Assembly (NCBI GenBank): GCA_965267435.1
Contig: OZ253960.1
Location: forward strand, 3,596,001 to 3,660,000
Direction of reading: 5' to 3'
Length of the DNA stretch: 64,000 nt
DNA from: JAWPMT01 sp965267435
GTDB lineage: Bacteria; Bacteroidota; Bacteroidia; Cytophagales; Cyclobacteriaceae
The translations under genes were made by a program, and so were the position numbers. This document shows positions 43,851 to 51,719 of the stretch, piece by piece. Position 1 is the stretch's first letter, and every line of letters begins with the position of its first letter. The notes beneath the pieces are model-generated. The model searched no databases. It was not told the origin of the DNA and worked only from the letters and a program-made list of their open reading frames with translations.

Positions 43851-44777
43851 TCACTCCTTCTTTCCAGCCAGAAGAAACAGCACTGCCATCCTCACCGCCA
43901 CGCCATTCTCCACCTGCTGGAGAATGATGGAGTGTTCGGAGTCAGCCACGTCGCTGGTGATCTCGACTCCCCGGTTGATAGGTCCTGGGTGCATGATGGT
44001 GATCTGCTTGTCGAGCGATGCAAGCAGCTCTTTATTGACACCATAGTAGAGGGCGTATTCCCGAAGTGACGGGAAGTAGGTCATCTGCTGCCGCTCGAGC
44101 TGAATACGAAGAATATTGGCCACGTCGCACCACTGGAGGGCCTTGCGAATATCGAACTCGACGCCTACGCCGAGGGTCGTGATGTACTTGGGCATAAGCG
44201 TCGGGGGGCCACAGACTTTGACCTCCGCTCCCAGCTTCTGCAGGGCGAAAATATTGGAGAGTGCCACTCTCGAGTGGAGGATATCACCGACAATGACCAC
44301 CTTCTTACCGGCCACATCTCCCAATTGCTCACGGATAGAGTAGCTGTCGAGCAAGGCCTGCGTTGGGTGTTCGTGCGTACCGTCGCCAGCATTGATGATG
44401 TTCGCTGATATGTGGCGTGCCAGGTAGTATGGCGCTCCCGGGCTGGCGTGGCGCATGACGACCATGTCCACCTTCATAGACAGGATATTGTTGACGGTAT
44501 CGAGTAGTGTCTCCCCCTTTTTGACGGAAGAACTGCTCGATGAGAAGTTGATCACATCGGCGGACAGCCGCTTTTCTGCTAGCTCGAAGGAAAGTCTTGT
44601 GCGGGTAGAGTTCTCAAAGAAGACATTGGCGATGGTCACATCACGTAGGGAAGGCACCTTTTTGATGGGTCGCTGCAGGACATCTTTGAAGTTATCAGCT
44701 GTCTCAAAAATCAACTGGATCTCGTCGGCCTCCAGGTCCTTGATCCCAAGCAGATGTCTGGACTTCAGCGCCTTCAT
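43851..44777 (-). CDS. pyrB: aspartate carbamoyltransferase, catalytic subunit
   Basis: 308 residues. The carbamoyl-phosphate loop STRTR is at 57-61 (ENSTRTRLSFELAEKRL). Further active-site blocks are SVKKGETLLDTV, MRHASPGAPYYLA and AGDGTHEHPTQALLDSYSI, with HPGPINRGVE at the aspartate site. It catalyses the first committed pyrimidine step. No regulatory chain (pyrI) is adjacent. It overlaps pyrR by four bases, the pyrR-pyrB order of PyrR-regulated catalytic trimers. Confidence 0.97.
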   Translation of the reverse strand: MKALKSRHLLGIKDLEADEIQLIFETADNFKDVLQRPIKKVPSLRDVTIANVFFENSTRTRLSFELAEKRLSADVINFSSSSSSVKKGETLLDTVNNILSMKVDMVVMRHASPGAPYYLARHISANIINAGDGTHEHPTQALLDSYSIREQLGDVAGKKVVIVGDILHSRVALSNIFALQKLGAEVKVCGPPTLMPKYITTLGVGVEFDIRKALQWCDVANILRIQLERQQMTYFPSLREYALYYGVNKELLASLDKQITIMHPGPINRGVEITSDVADSEHSIILQQVENGVAVRMAVLFLLAGKKE

Positions 44778-45319
44778 AGTGCGTCCTTGTTTATGAGATA
44801 GATATTGTCTTCCCCACCCTGCTCCCGGAGCTCTACGAGCACCCGCTGTGATGGCAAGGTGTTGACTTCCTTACCGACGTAGTCCGGCGTGATCGGCAAG
44901 TGCCGACTGTAGAGTCGGTCTACCAAGACGAGCAACTCTACCTTCTCCGGCCTGCCAAAGGTGGTCATCGCATCGAGTGCGGCACGCACCGTGCGGCCTG
45001 TGTAGAGTACATCGTCAATAAGTATGACGCGCTTCCCTTCAAGAATAAAGGGAATCTTCGTGTCGTAGGCTTTTAGGGGTTCGTCGCGACGGCGGAAATC
45101 GTCTCGATGAAAGGTCGTATCGAGGTAGCCGAGGTCAACGTCATGTTGCAGAAGCTCCTCCAGACGAGTCTTTATGCGCTCGGCAAGGTAGATGCCCCGA
45201 GGTTGCAGGCCTACGAGTACAGAATTTTGAAAATCGTCGTGAATCTCGATGAGCTGCCGACACAAACGCCAGATGGTGATATGAAGAAGTCGGTCGTCGA
45301 GAAGTTTGCGTTTCACCAT
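44774..45319 (-). CDS. pyrR: PyrR: pyrimidine operon regulator / uracil phosphoribosyltransferase
   Basis: 181 residues from ATG 45319. A GTG at 45331 is rejected because it lies against the -7 box. The PRPP-binding motif VILIDDVLYTGRTVRAAL and the N-terminal block LVGLQPRGIYLAERI identify PyrR. In Firmicutes PyrR binds pyr mRNA to control attenuation. Here only a few bases of leader are predicted, so no attenuator lies before this operon and the protein may act mainly as an enzyme or on other transcripts. Confidence 0.95.
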   Translation of the reverse strand: MVKRKLLDDRLLHITIWRLCRQLIEIHDDFQNSVLVGLQPRGIYLAERIKTRLEELLQHDVDLGYLDTTFHRDDFRRRDEPLKAYDTKIPFILEGKRVILIDDVLYTGRTVRAALDAMTTFGRPEKVELLVLVDRLYSRHLPITPDYVGKEVNTLPSQRVLVELREQGGEDNIYLINKDAL

Positions 45320-45332
45320 GGTGCAGTGCACG

Positions 45333-45340
45333 CAAAGATA
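45333..45340 (-). promoter_or_regulatory. -7 box of pyrR-pyrB
   Basis: TATCTTTG on the minus strand (45340-45333) is an exact TAnnTTTG, 14 bases upstream of the pyrR ATG. No matching -33 TTG at normal spacing was found. The predicted leader is under ten bases. Confidence 0.45.
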
Positions 45341-45350
45341 AAAGCAAAAC

Positions 45351-46910
45351 TCAATTCACGGCCTGCTCCTGGTAGTATTCAATCTTGTTGATGTAGAATA
45401 CCTTTCTCGAAGCCCAGAAGCTACTGCGATTGGCTGAAGCCAGATTTTGCAGACCATAGGCATAGAAGTTGTGATCGTACCAGTGGTCCAGCCCCTCGAT
45501 CTCGGGGTCTTTGGATTTCACCTCCTCGTCCTGATTGCTCAATTTCACCGGGTTGAAGGTCTGGCCCTCCACTACCCGATCGCCTTCCACAATCTTGGAG
45601 CGGATCTCGTTTTCGTCGAGATACATGAGGACGATCTCGTCATCAAACGAGCTCACGGATACGAACTTTTGTAGTGAATAGGTAAGGGCATCTTGTATCT
45701 TGAAGCTGTGGTCCCAGATGATCTGGCCATTGTTGTCGAAAGCTACGACGATGGTATGGGTGTACTTGAATCCCAGGAAGCTAGATGTCGGTCGCGAGTA
45801 GTTGTTGTAGCCATAGCTGCCATAGGGTGCGCCGAAGCCGCCGCTGCTTGTGTAACGAGGATAGTACGCCTCTCCGACCATGATGTTGACACCGTCTTCG
45901 TTCTCTATCATGTCATGCACCAGCAGTCGATAGTTGAACTTGTTGTTCTTGCCCAACGCCTTGCGTCGCTCGATCCTTCGCTTGATCCGTTGCTCACGGC
46001 GATCACTCATAAAGCCGAAGAAGTTTTCCAGATCGGCGTAATTGTGATATTCGATGAATTGCTGTCGGCCGTTGACGAACTTCGCCAGATAGAGCCCTTT
46101 GCTGTAAGACGTGCTACGTTTGGAATGGGCCCCGGCTATTAGCTGGATGCCATTTTCGAAATTGGTTGATGCTGCATCTATAAGGTTACGGCGTTCACCG
46201 GAATCGACAAGCAAGTCTTGCACGAGCAGCCCCTCAGCTGTAAAGGTTTTGGCCCTCACGGAATATTGCTTGGAAACCAGGCGTTCACGGAGGATCACAG
46301 TGAACATGAGCTCCTCATCATCAGTGACTACATCCAAGATTTCGTTTCGATTGTCATAAAAGCCGGGGAGCACTTTGGGTTTGCGCTCATCAAGGTTGTA
46401 GGTAATGATCACCGGGCGGGCGTTGACATTGCCACCCAACAGCAATGTCTCATCGATCACTTCAAAATATGCCATACTGATGGGGAAGACCGTCGTGATA
46501 TCAAATGTCTCAATGTGGCCGTCCATGTCTATTTCGTACACGATCATGTCCTGCGTTCGATATTGCGACTCGGACACAAGCACATAAAACTTCCCGTCAA
46601 AGTATTCATAACCCAGGAGATTCGAGGTAAGGTTAACCATCAGGTTTTTGCGCCACTCCTCGTTGAGTTCGGTGTCCATTTTGACGACATACCAAGCATA
46701 TTTTCCCTCAAACTTGTTGTAAGTCTCCACCACCATCATCAGACCGTTTTCGGCACCATTGATGATTGTGAAATCTTCGTCGTATTTGCCCACCGTGAAT
46801 TCCACGCGTTTGGGTTGGAAGATATGACTGCTTGTGTCGCGGTCTTTTTTCTTCTGCCCAAAAGCGAGCAGGGTGGTAAATGATATGATCAGGACAACCA
46901 GGTACTTCAT
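45351..46910 (-). CDS. exported protein of unknown function
   Basis: 519 residues. Signal peptide at 1-18 (MKYLVVLIISFTTLLAFG). The mature part is beta-rich with repeated blade-like segments (FTVGKYDEDFTIINGAENGL, YEYFDGKFYVLVSES, VVAFDNNGQIIWDHSFKI), suggesting a propeller, plus a Gly/Tyr/Ser-rich loop (FGAPYGSYGYNNYSRP). No domain is firmly recognised. It follows the EVE gene by 26 bases on the same strand and ends 31 bases before pyrR. Confidence 0.75.
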   Translation of the reverse strand: MKYLVVLIISFTTLLAFGQKKKDRDTSSHIFQPKRVEFTVGKYDEDFTIINGAENGLMMVVETYNKFEGKYAWYVVKMDTELNEEWRKNLMVNLTSNLLGYEYFDGKFYVLVSESQYRTQDMIVYEIDMDGHIETFDITTVFPISMAYFEVIDETLLLGGNVNARPVIITYNLDERKPKVLPGFYDNRNEILDVVTDDEELMFTVILRERLVSKQYSVRAKTFTAEGLLVQDLLVDSGERRNLIDAASTNFENGIQLIAGAHSKRSTSYSKGLYLAKFVNGRQQFIEYHNYADLENFFGFMSDRREQRIKRRIERRKALGKNNKFNYRLLVHDMIENEDGVNIMVGEAYYPRYTSSGGFGAPYGSYGYNNYSRPTSSFLGFKYTHTIVVAFDNNGQIIWDHSFKIQDALTYSLQKFVSVSSFDDEIVLMYLDENEIRSKIVEGDRVVEGQTFNPVKLSNQDEEVKSKDPEIEGLDHWYDHNFYAYGLQNLASANRSSFWASRKVFYINKIEYYQEQAVN

Positions 46911-46936
46911 AATCTTCTAACAATTTAGCGGTTTGC

Positions 46937-47350
46937 TTACCCTACCTCTTCACTCTTTGCGAGTATCAAATCGAATTCTTCCTTCTTCACGGGTTGCACT
47001 GATAGGCGGGAGTGCTTTACCAACACCATATCTGCAAGCCGTTCATCTTGTTTTATCTCCTGTAGTGTCACGGGACGCGACAATTTGCGTACCGGCACAA
47101 AATCTACGACATACCATCGGTGGTCGTCTGTGGTCGGATCGGGGTAGTACTCCCTCACCACCTCGGCGATACCAATGACTGACTTCTCCGAGACGCTGTG
47201 GTAGAAAAGCGCCTGATCGCCAACAGTCATGGCCTTCATATTGTTTCGCGCCTTGAAGTTCCTGACTCCGTCCCAATGATCTCGCCCAAGTTTGACAAAA
47301 TCGTCCCAGGAGTAGGTGTTAGGCTCTGATTTTATTAACCAATATTGCAT
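46937..47350 (-). CDS. EVE domain protein
   Basis: 137 residues, a single EVE (PUA-like) domain: QYWLIKSEPNTYSWDDFVKL at the start, then WDGVRNFKARNNMKAMTVGD and LFYHSVSEKSVIGIAEVVRE. EVE domains bind modified bases in DNA or RNA and occur both as housekeeping proteins and fused to restriction or defence enzymes. This one is free-standing, so the housekeeping form is more likely. It is divergent from the GT9 gene, with a structured intergenic sequence between. Confidence 0.93.
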   Translation of the reverse strand: MQYWLIKSEPNTYSWDDFVKLGRDHWDGVRNFKARNNMKAMTVGDQALFYHSVSEKSVIGIAEVVREYYPDPTTDDHRWYVVDFVPVRKLSRPVTLQEIKQDERLADMVLVKHSRLSVQPVKKEEFDLILAKSEEVG

Positions 47351-47433
47351 GAATTTGATTTAAGAATGTGGGGACCGGCACTGGTAGTAATCCTTGAGAG
47401 AGCCTCCCGAGCCAAGGGCACCTATATAAATTT

Positions 47434-47500
47434 AACCCAAAATATGCACTAATGCATATTTTGCCCGAAGGGCAGACGAAAGCTTTGCCTTGTCTGGGTT
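47434..47500. repeat. 67-base sequence able to fold as a fully paired four-way junction
   Basis: AACCC (47434-47438) pairs with GGGTT (47496-47500). Inside, with no unpaired bases at the junction, are three arms: AAAATATGCA/TGCATATTTT (47439-47462, 10 pairs, loop CTAA); GCCC/GGGC (47463-47473, loop GAA); and AGAC/GTCT (47474-47495, 14-base loop). It lies in the 283-base divergent gap between EVE and GT9, about equally far from both starts. Function unknown; no T run marks it as a terminator. Confidence 0.6.
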
Positions 47501-47633
47501 ACCCTGACAAAAATTTCCACAAGAGAAATTTATCGTCATTATCCGGGTTTAACGGAAAGAATCTACAATTAATAGTTTGACGCAGGCGATGCCATCGCTA
47601 GCAGCCAACAAAAGCAATGATTAATACCGACAT

Positions 47634-48644
47634 ATGAAGATTCTGATCATTCGTTTTTCATCGATTGGGGATATCGTGCTGACTACACCGGTCATACGCA
47701 CGCTGAGCACTCAACTGCCGGATGTCGAGGTGCATTACCTGACCAAAAAGCGATACGAAGCGATTTTGAGTGCCAATCCGCACGTACATCGCGTGCACAC
47801 GCTAGACAAATCCCTTCTCCAAACGATACGAGAAATCCGGCGGGAACGCTTCGATGTCATCGTGGACTTGCACAAAAACCTCCGCACAGCCATAATCAAG
47901 GTGCTGACCGGTGGGAAAAAGTTGAGCTACCAAAAGATCAATTGGGAAAAGTGGCTGATGGTACGACTGAAGATCAACCGCTTACCGAGTGTGCACATTG
48001 TCGATCGCTATATGGCTGCCATCGGTGAGCTGGGAGTGAAAATGGACGAAGAAGGTCTTGACTACTATATACCAGACAAGGACATCGTCGAGGATGACTG
48101 GCTCCCACAGTCACACAGAAATGGGTACGTGGCTGTCGCCATCGGTGCGCAGCACGCGACCAAGAGATTGCCCAAGGACCGAATCATCGAGCTATGTGAC
48201 CGCATCAACAAGCCGATCGTGCTCCTGGGGGGCAAGGAGGAGAAAGAACTGGGAGAGGAAATCGAAAACTTCTTCCAACAGGGCTCGGTCGCATCTGATG
48301 AGCATACGCTGGAGCATGAACTGGGCAAAAAGGCCCGGGTCTACAATGCCTGTGGCCAATTCAACCTCAACCAGTCAGCATCGATCATCTCCAGTGCCTC
48401 AGTGGTATTCAGTCACGATACGGGGCTCATGCATATTGCGGCCGCCTTTAAGAAAAACGTCTTTAGTATCTGGGGCAATACAATTCCCGAGTTTGGCATG
48501 TATCCCTATCGTACAAAATTCACTATCTTCGAAAATCGCTCTCTTAGCTGCCGGCCATGCTCAAAGATTGGCTACAACAAGTGCCCCAAGGGCCACTTCA
48601 AATGCATGAGGGAGCTGAAATTCGATTTCTACTTGCCAGATTGA
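47634..48644 (+). CDS. glycosyltransferase family 9 (heptosyltransferase-like)
   Basis: 336 residues. The N-terminus KILIIRFSSIGDIVLTTPVI is the GT9 signature, with DLHKNLRTAI, a nucleotide-sugar domain containing VAVAIGAQHATKRLPKDRI, and FSHDTGLMHIAAAFKK near the end. GT9 enzymes add heptose or related sugars to the LPS core. The late Cys-rich stretch (LSCRPCSKIGYNKCPKGHFKC) is common in Bacteroidota members. It acts at the inner face of the inner membrane and is the first of two same-strand genes with sixA. Confidence 0.92.
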   Translation: MKILIIRFSSIGDIVLTTPVIRTLSTQLPDVEVHYLTKKRYEAILSANPHVHRVHTLDKSLLQTIREIRRERFDVIVDLHKNLRTAIIKVLTGGKKLSYQKINWEKWLMVRLKINRLPSVHIVDRYMAAIGELGVKMDEEGLDYYIPDKDIVEDDWLPQSHRNGYVAVAIGAQHATKRLPKDRIIELCDRINKPIVLLGGKEEKELGEEIENFFQQGSVASDEHTLEHELGKKARVYNACGQFNLNQSASIISSASVVFSHDTGLMHIAAAFKKNVFSIWGNTIPEFGMYPYRTKFTIFENRSLSCRPCSKIGYNKCPKGHFKCMRELKFDFYLPD

Positions 48645-48804
48645 ATCGCCCACTCCCTGCCGATCGACTACTGTAAGTGCTCAATATATGACGATTAGCA
48701 AGGCAGGGAAATAAAGCCCACTTGTTTGGAACAAGTCGAAACATTTTCCGAAATTGACAGAACAACACCCGGCAAGACAATTAACCTAGATCAGTGAATC
48801 GAAC

Positions 48805-49293
48805 ATGAAGAAGCTTTATCTGGTAAGACACGCCAAGTCTTCCTGGAATTTTGAGCAGCTAGATGACTTTCACCGCCCAGTAGGCAAGCGAGGGCGGAGG
48901 GACCTCAAAAGGATGGGCGAACTTGTGGGGGCTGAAGTGAAAAAACCCGACCTAATCTTGTCCAGCACGGCAAGTAGAGCATTCTATACGGCCCTCTTCT
49001 TCGCAGACTGCTGGAAGTACCCCGAGGAGGACATGGTGATCACCGATGCGCTTTATCATGCCGGAGTTCAGCAGTTCCAATCCATTATCAAAGAAATCGA
49101 CAGCTTTAAAACAGTGGCCATTTTCGCCCACAATCCAGGCTTGACGATGCTTTACAATCACCTATGTGACGACGTCATCGAAAACATACCCACTTGTGCG
49201 ATGGCGGGTTTGGGATTTGACATGGACCACTGGCGTGATATCGGGAAATGGAAGGGCAAACCCCTTTTCTATTACGCTCCCAAGGAGATCTGA
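48805..49293 (+). CDS. sixA: SixA-type histidine phosphatase
   Basis: 162 residues. The phosphatase RHG motif is LVRHAKSSW near residue 6 (RHA variant, as in SixA). Other conserved pieces are LILSSTASRAFYTALFFA and VAIFAHNPGLTMLYNHL, carrying the second active-site His. SixA removes phosphate from phosphohistidine, for example on PTS-type or phosphorelay proteins. The substrate here is unknown. Separated by 160 bases from the GT9 gene; transcription may be shared. Confidence 0.92.
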   Translation: MKKLYLVRHAKSSWNFEQLDDFHRPVGKRGRRDLKRMGELVGAEVKKPDLILSSTASRAFYTALFFADCWKYPEEDMVITDALYHAGVQQFQSIIKEIDSFKTVAIFAHNPGLTMLYNHLCDDVIENIPTCAMAGLGFDMDHWRDIGKWKGKPLFYYAPKEI

Positions 49294-49333
49294 GCCCCAC
49301 GGGTCATGCATTCCCTTGGGACTCCGAAGCGAT

Positions 49334-50707
49334 TTATAGGATATATTGACTGAGATCTTTGTCCTTCACAAGGTCTGCGAGCCTGCTGGTGACCATGTCT
49401 TTATCCACGACCACCTTGGCGTTGGCACCAATCGTGTCAGGGATATCAAAAAGAATGTCGTTCAAAAGCTTACTCATAACGGTATGTAATCTTCGAGCCC
49501 CGATGTTTTCCACCTCCTCATTGATTTGGAAGGCGATTTCGGCGATCTCCTCCAGCGCCTCAGGGTGAAAGGTGAGTTCTACCTGCTCAGCATCGAGCAA
49601 GGCAGTGTACTGCTTGGTCAGCGAGTTCTTGGGCTCTTGCAAGATCTTCAGGAAGTCTTCTTTGGTGAGGTTCTCCAATTCCACCCTTATGGGGAATCGT
49701 CCCTGCAACTCAGGGATCAAATCGGACGGCTTGGAAAAGTGGAATGCTCCTGCCGCAATGAACAGTATATGATCTGTCTGAATGACCCCATACTTTGTGT
49801 TAACAGCTGTCCCTTCGACAATCGGGAGTAGATCTCGCTGTACACCCTCACGACTCACATCTGGTCCACTCTTACTCCCTCTGCCCCCGGCAATCTTGTC
49901 GATCTCGTCGATAAAAACGATACCGGCATTGCCCGCCTTGCGCAGGGCCTCCTCTTTCACCTCATCCATATCAATCAGCCTCGAGGTCTCCTCGTCCATG
50001 AGGATCTTCCGTGCCTCCGCGATTGTCACCTTGCGCTTCTTTGTCTTTTTCGGCATCATGTTGCCGATCATCTCCTGAAGATTGATCATAGACGACTCGT
50101 CCATCATACCCCCGCCAATCATGCCTACTCCGGCGCCATTTTGAGACTGCACATCTATTTCAATCTTGCGGTCATCCAGTTCGCCATTCTTGACTTTGTC
50201 CCGGAACCGCTCGCGAGTCTTTTCGTTCAGTTCTTTTTCTTCATCCTGCCCTTCGCCAACCGTATAAGATTTCGTGGTGGCTTTCAGTGGTGGAATGAGT
50301 GCATCCAGAATCTGCGCCTCGACGATCTCCGCAGCCTTTTCTCGCACTTCCTCTTTCTTGGCCACCTTCACCAAATTGACCGACTGCTCTACGAGATCAC
50401 GGACCATGCTCTCCACGTCACGGCCTACGTAGCCTACCTCAGTGAATTTGCTCGCCTCTACCTTGGTGAACGGTGCTTCCGCGATGCGCGCTAGTCTTCG
50501 AGCAATTTCGGTCTTACCTACCCCCGTCGATCCTATCAGCAGGATGTTATTAGGGACTATTTCTTTTTGAATGTCTTGCTTCACATTCATACGTCGCCAC
50601 CTGTTCCGCAGGGCAATCGCAACATTCTTCTTTGCGTCCCTCTGGCCGATAATGTACTTATCAAGTTCTTCGACTATCTGTCGAGGAGTGAGATTTAAGT
50701 CCTCCAT
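49334..50707 (-). CDS. hslU: ATP-dependent protease ATPase subunit HslU
   Basis: 457 residues. The N-terminus (LTPRQIVEELDKYIIGQRDA) and the highly conserved KVEASKFTEVGYVGRDVESM identify HslU. Walker A is G59-S-T-G-V-G-K-T66, with Ser where Pro is common. Walker B is IVFIDEIDKIAGG, and the sensor regions and the C-terminal DLSQYIL that docks into HslV are present. HslV itself is not in the window. The gene lies four bases after porQ, so lon, porQ and hslU appear to form one operon. Confidence 0.96.
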   Translation of the reverse strand: MEDLNLTPRQIVEELDKYIIGQRDAKKNVAIALRNRWRRMNVKQDIQKEIVPNNILLIGSTGVGKTEIARRLARIAEAPFTKVEASKFTEVGYVGRDVESMVRDLVEQSVNLVKVAKKEEVREKAAEIVEAQILDALIPPLKATTKSYTVGEGQDEEKELNEKTRERFRDKVKNGELDDRKIEIDVQSQNGAGVGMIGGGMMDESSMINLQEMIGNMMPKKTKKRKVTIAEARKILMDEETSRLIDMDEVKEEALRKAGNAGIVFIDEIDKIAGGRGSKSGPDVSREGVQRDLLPIVEGTAVNTKYGVIQTDHILFIAAGAFHFSKPSDLIPELQGRFPIRVELENLTKEDFLKILQEPKNSLTKQYTALLDAEQVELTFHPEALEEIAEIAFQINEEVENIGARRLHTVMSKLLNDILFDIPDTIGANAKVVVDKDMVTSRLADLVKDKDLSQYIL

Positions 50708-50711
50708 AGTT

Positions 50712-51719
50712 TTAAAATATCTTTTTCAGGTCTGAAAAGTTACCTTGAATGCCAATTGAATTGAGTCCTCCACCAGCATGGTAGACGGCGCGTGAATAGC
50801 GAATGTTCAGATTCTTCACCTTGATCATCAACCCGAACGAAAGTCCAGCCCCAAATGCTCCTTGCTGCAACCGCAGCTCCTGATTTCTGAGATGATTGTA
50901 TCCTACGAGCACCTCTAAAAAACGTCCAATCAATATCTCCATACCTAAGCTGATATGACGAAATAGTTCATTGGCAAAGGTCGCGGTCTCACCATCCCCC
51001 ACAGTCTGATCAAAATAGCCAAGATCGGCTACGAGGTGATGACCATTGATTGAGAATCGCACAGGCATATATTTCGGCTTGATACTAATGCCCGCTTGCA
51101 GGTCTAAAGGTACGTCAAAATCCCTCGAATCGAACGCATCAAAGGTGATACCCAGGTTTTTGAGTACGATGGCAACTACCAGGTCTATCGTGGGGTGGTG
51201 ATAGGACCCTCCCAGATCCATCACAAGCGCATTCGCTCCAAACCCATCAATCGACGAGTGCACATACTTGAGTGAGGCCCCCAGCACAAAAGAGCTAATG
51301 CGGTGCGACTTACCCAGATAGAGAACAAAATCCTGGGGTTTGAAAGTACCCATAGAATTGCCCAACAAGTCTGTGCGTTCAATTTCGCCATAGTTGATGT
51401 ACGTCAGTCCGACCATCATATTCCTGACGTACGGAAGCGACAAGTGCGCTCCGGCATTGAGAAGGTTCACGCCTCCCAAAAAGGGAGAGTACTGCAACAT
51501 GAAATCACCGACATTCGTCGAGTCCATGATGGTCGGGTTGTCATACGTCAGGGCGATGTCGCTGTCAGCCAATGCCACAACATTTCCGCCAAGTGCCATT
51601 GACCTGGCGCTCGTCGGGAAGTTGAGAATTGGGAAGCCGCTGTCCCCGGCAGGTTGGGCATAAGCCGACCATGAAGCTACCACACTGATAGCAATCAACC
51701 ATGAACGCCAGCCCTTCAC
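50712..51719 (-). CDS. porQ: type IX secretion system protein PorQ
   Basis: 335 residues. Signal peptide about 1-21 (WLIAISVVASWSAYAQ). The family-typical opening FPILNFPTSARSMALGGNVV is followed by beta-barrel strands such as VGLTYINYGEIERTDLLGN and VLGASLKYVHSSIDGFGANA, and the end LNIRYSRAVYHAGGGLNSIG. PorQ is an outer-membrane part of the T9SS attachment complex with PorU, PorV and PorZ, which links cargo to surface lipopolysaccharide. It overlaps lon by four bases and precedes hslU by four. Confidence 0.9.
   Translation of the reverse strand: MKGWRSWLIAISVVASWSAYAQPAGDSGFPILNFPTSARSMALGGNVVALADSDIALTYDNPTIMDSTNVGDFMLQYSPFLGGVNLLNAGAHLSLPYVRNMMVGLTYINYGEIERTDLLGNSMGTFKPQDFVLYLGKSHRISSFVLGASLKYVHSSIDGFGANALVMDLGGSYHHPTIDLVVAIVLKNLGITFDAFDSRDFDVPLDLQAGISIKPKYMPVRFSINGHHLVADLGYFDQTVGDGETATFANELFRHISLGMEILIGRFLEVLVGYNHLRNQELRLQQGAFGAGLSFGLMIKVKNLNIRYSRAVYHAGGGLNSIGIQGNFSDLKKIF

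Noticed and set aside
48655..48710. TCCCTGCC/GGCAGGGA inverted repeat after the GT9 gene as a terminator
   Set aside because: The loop is 40 bases and no T run follows.
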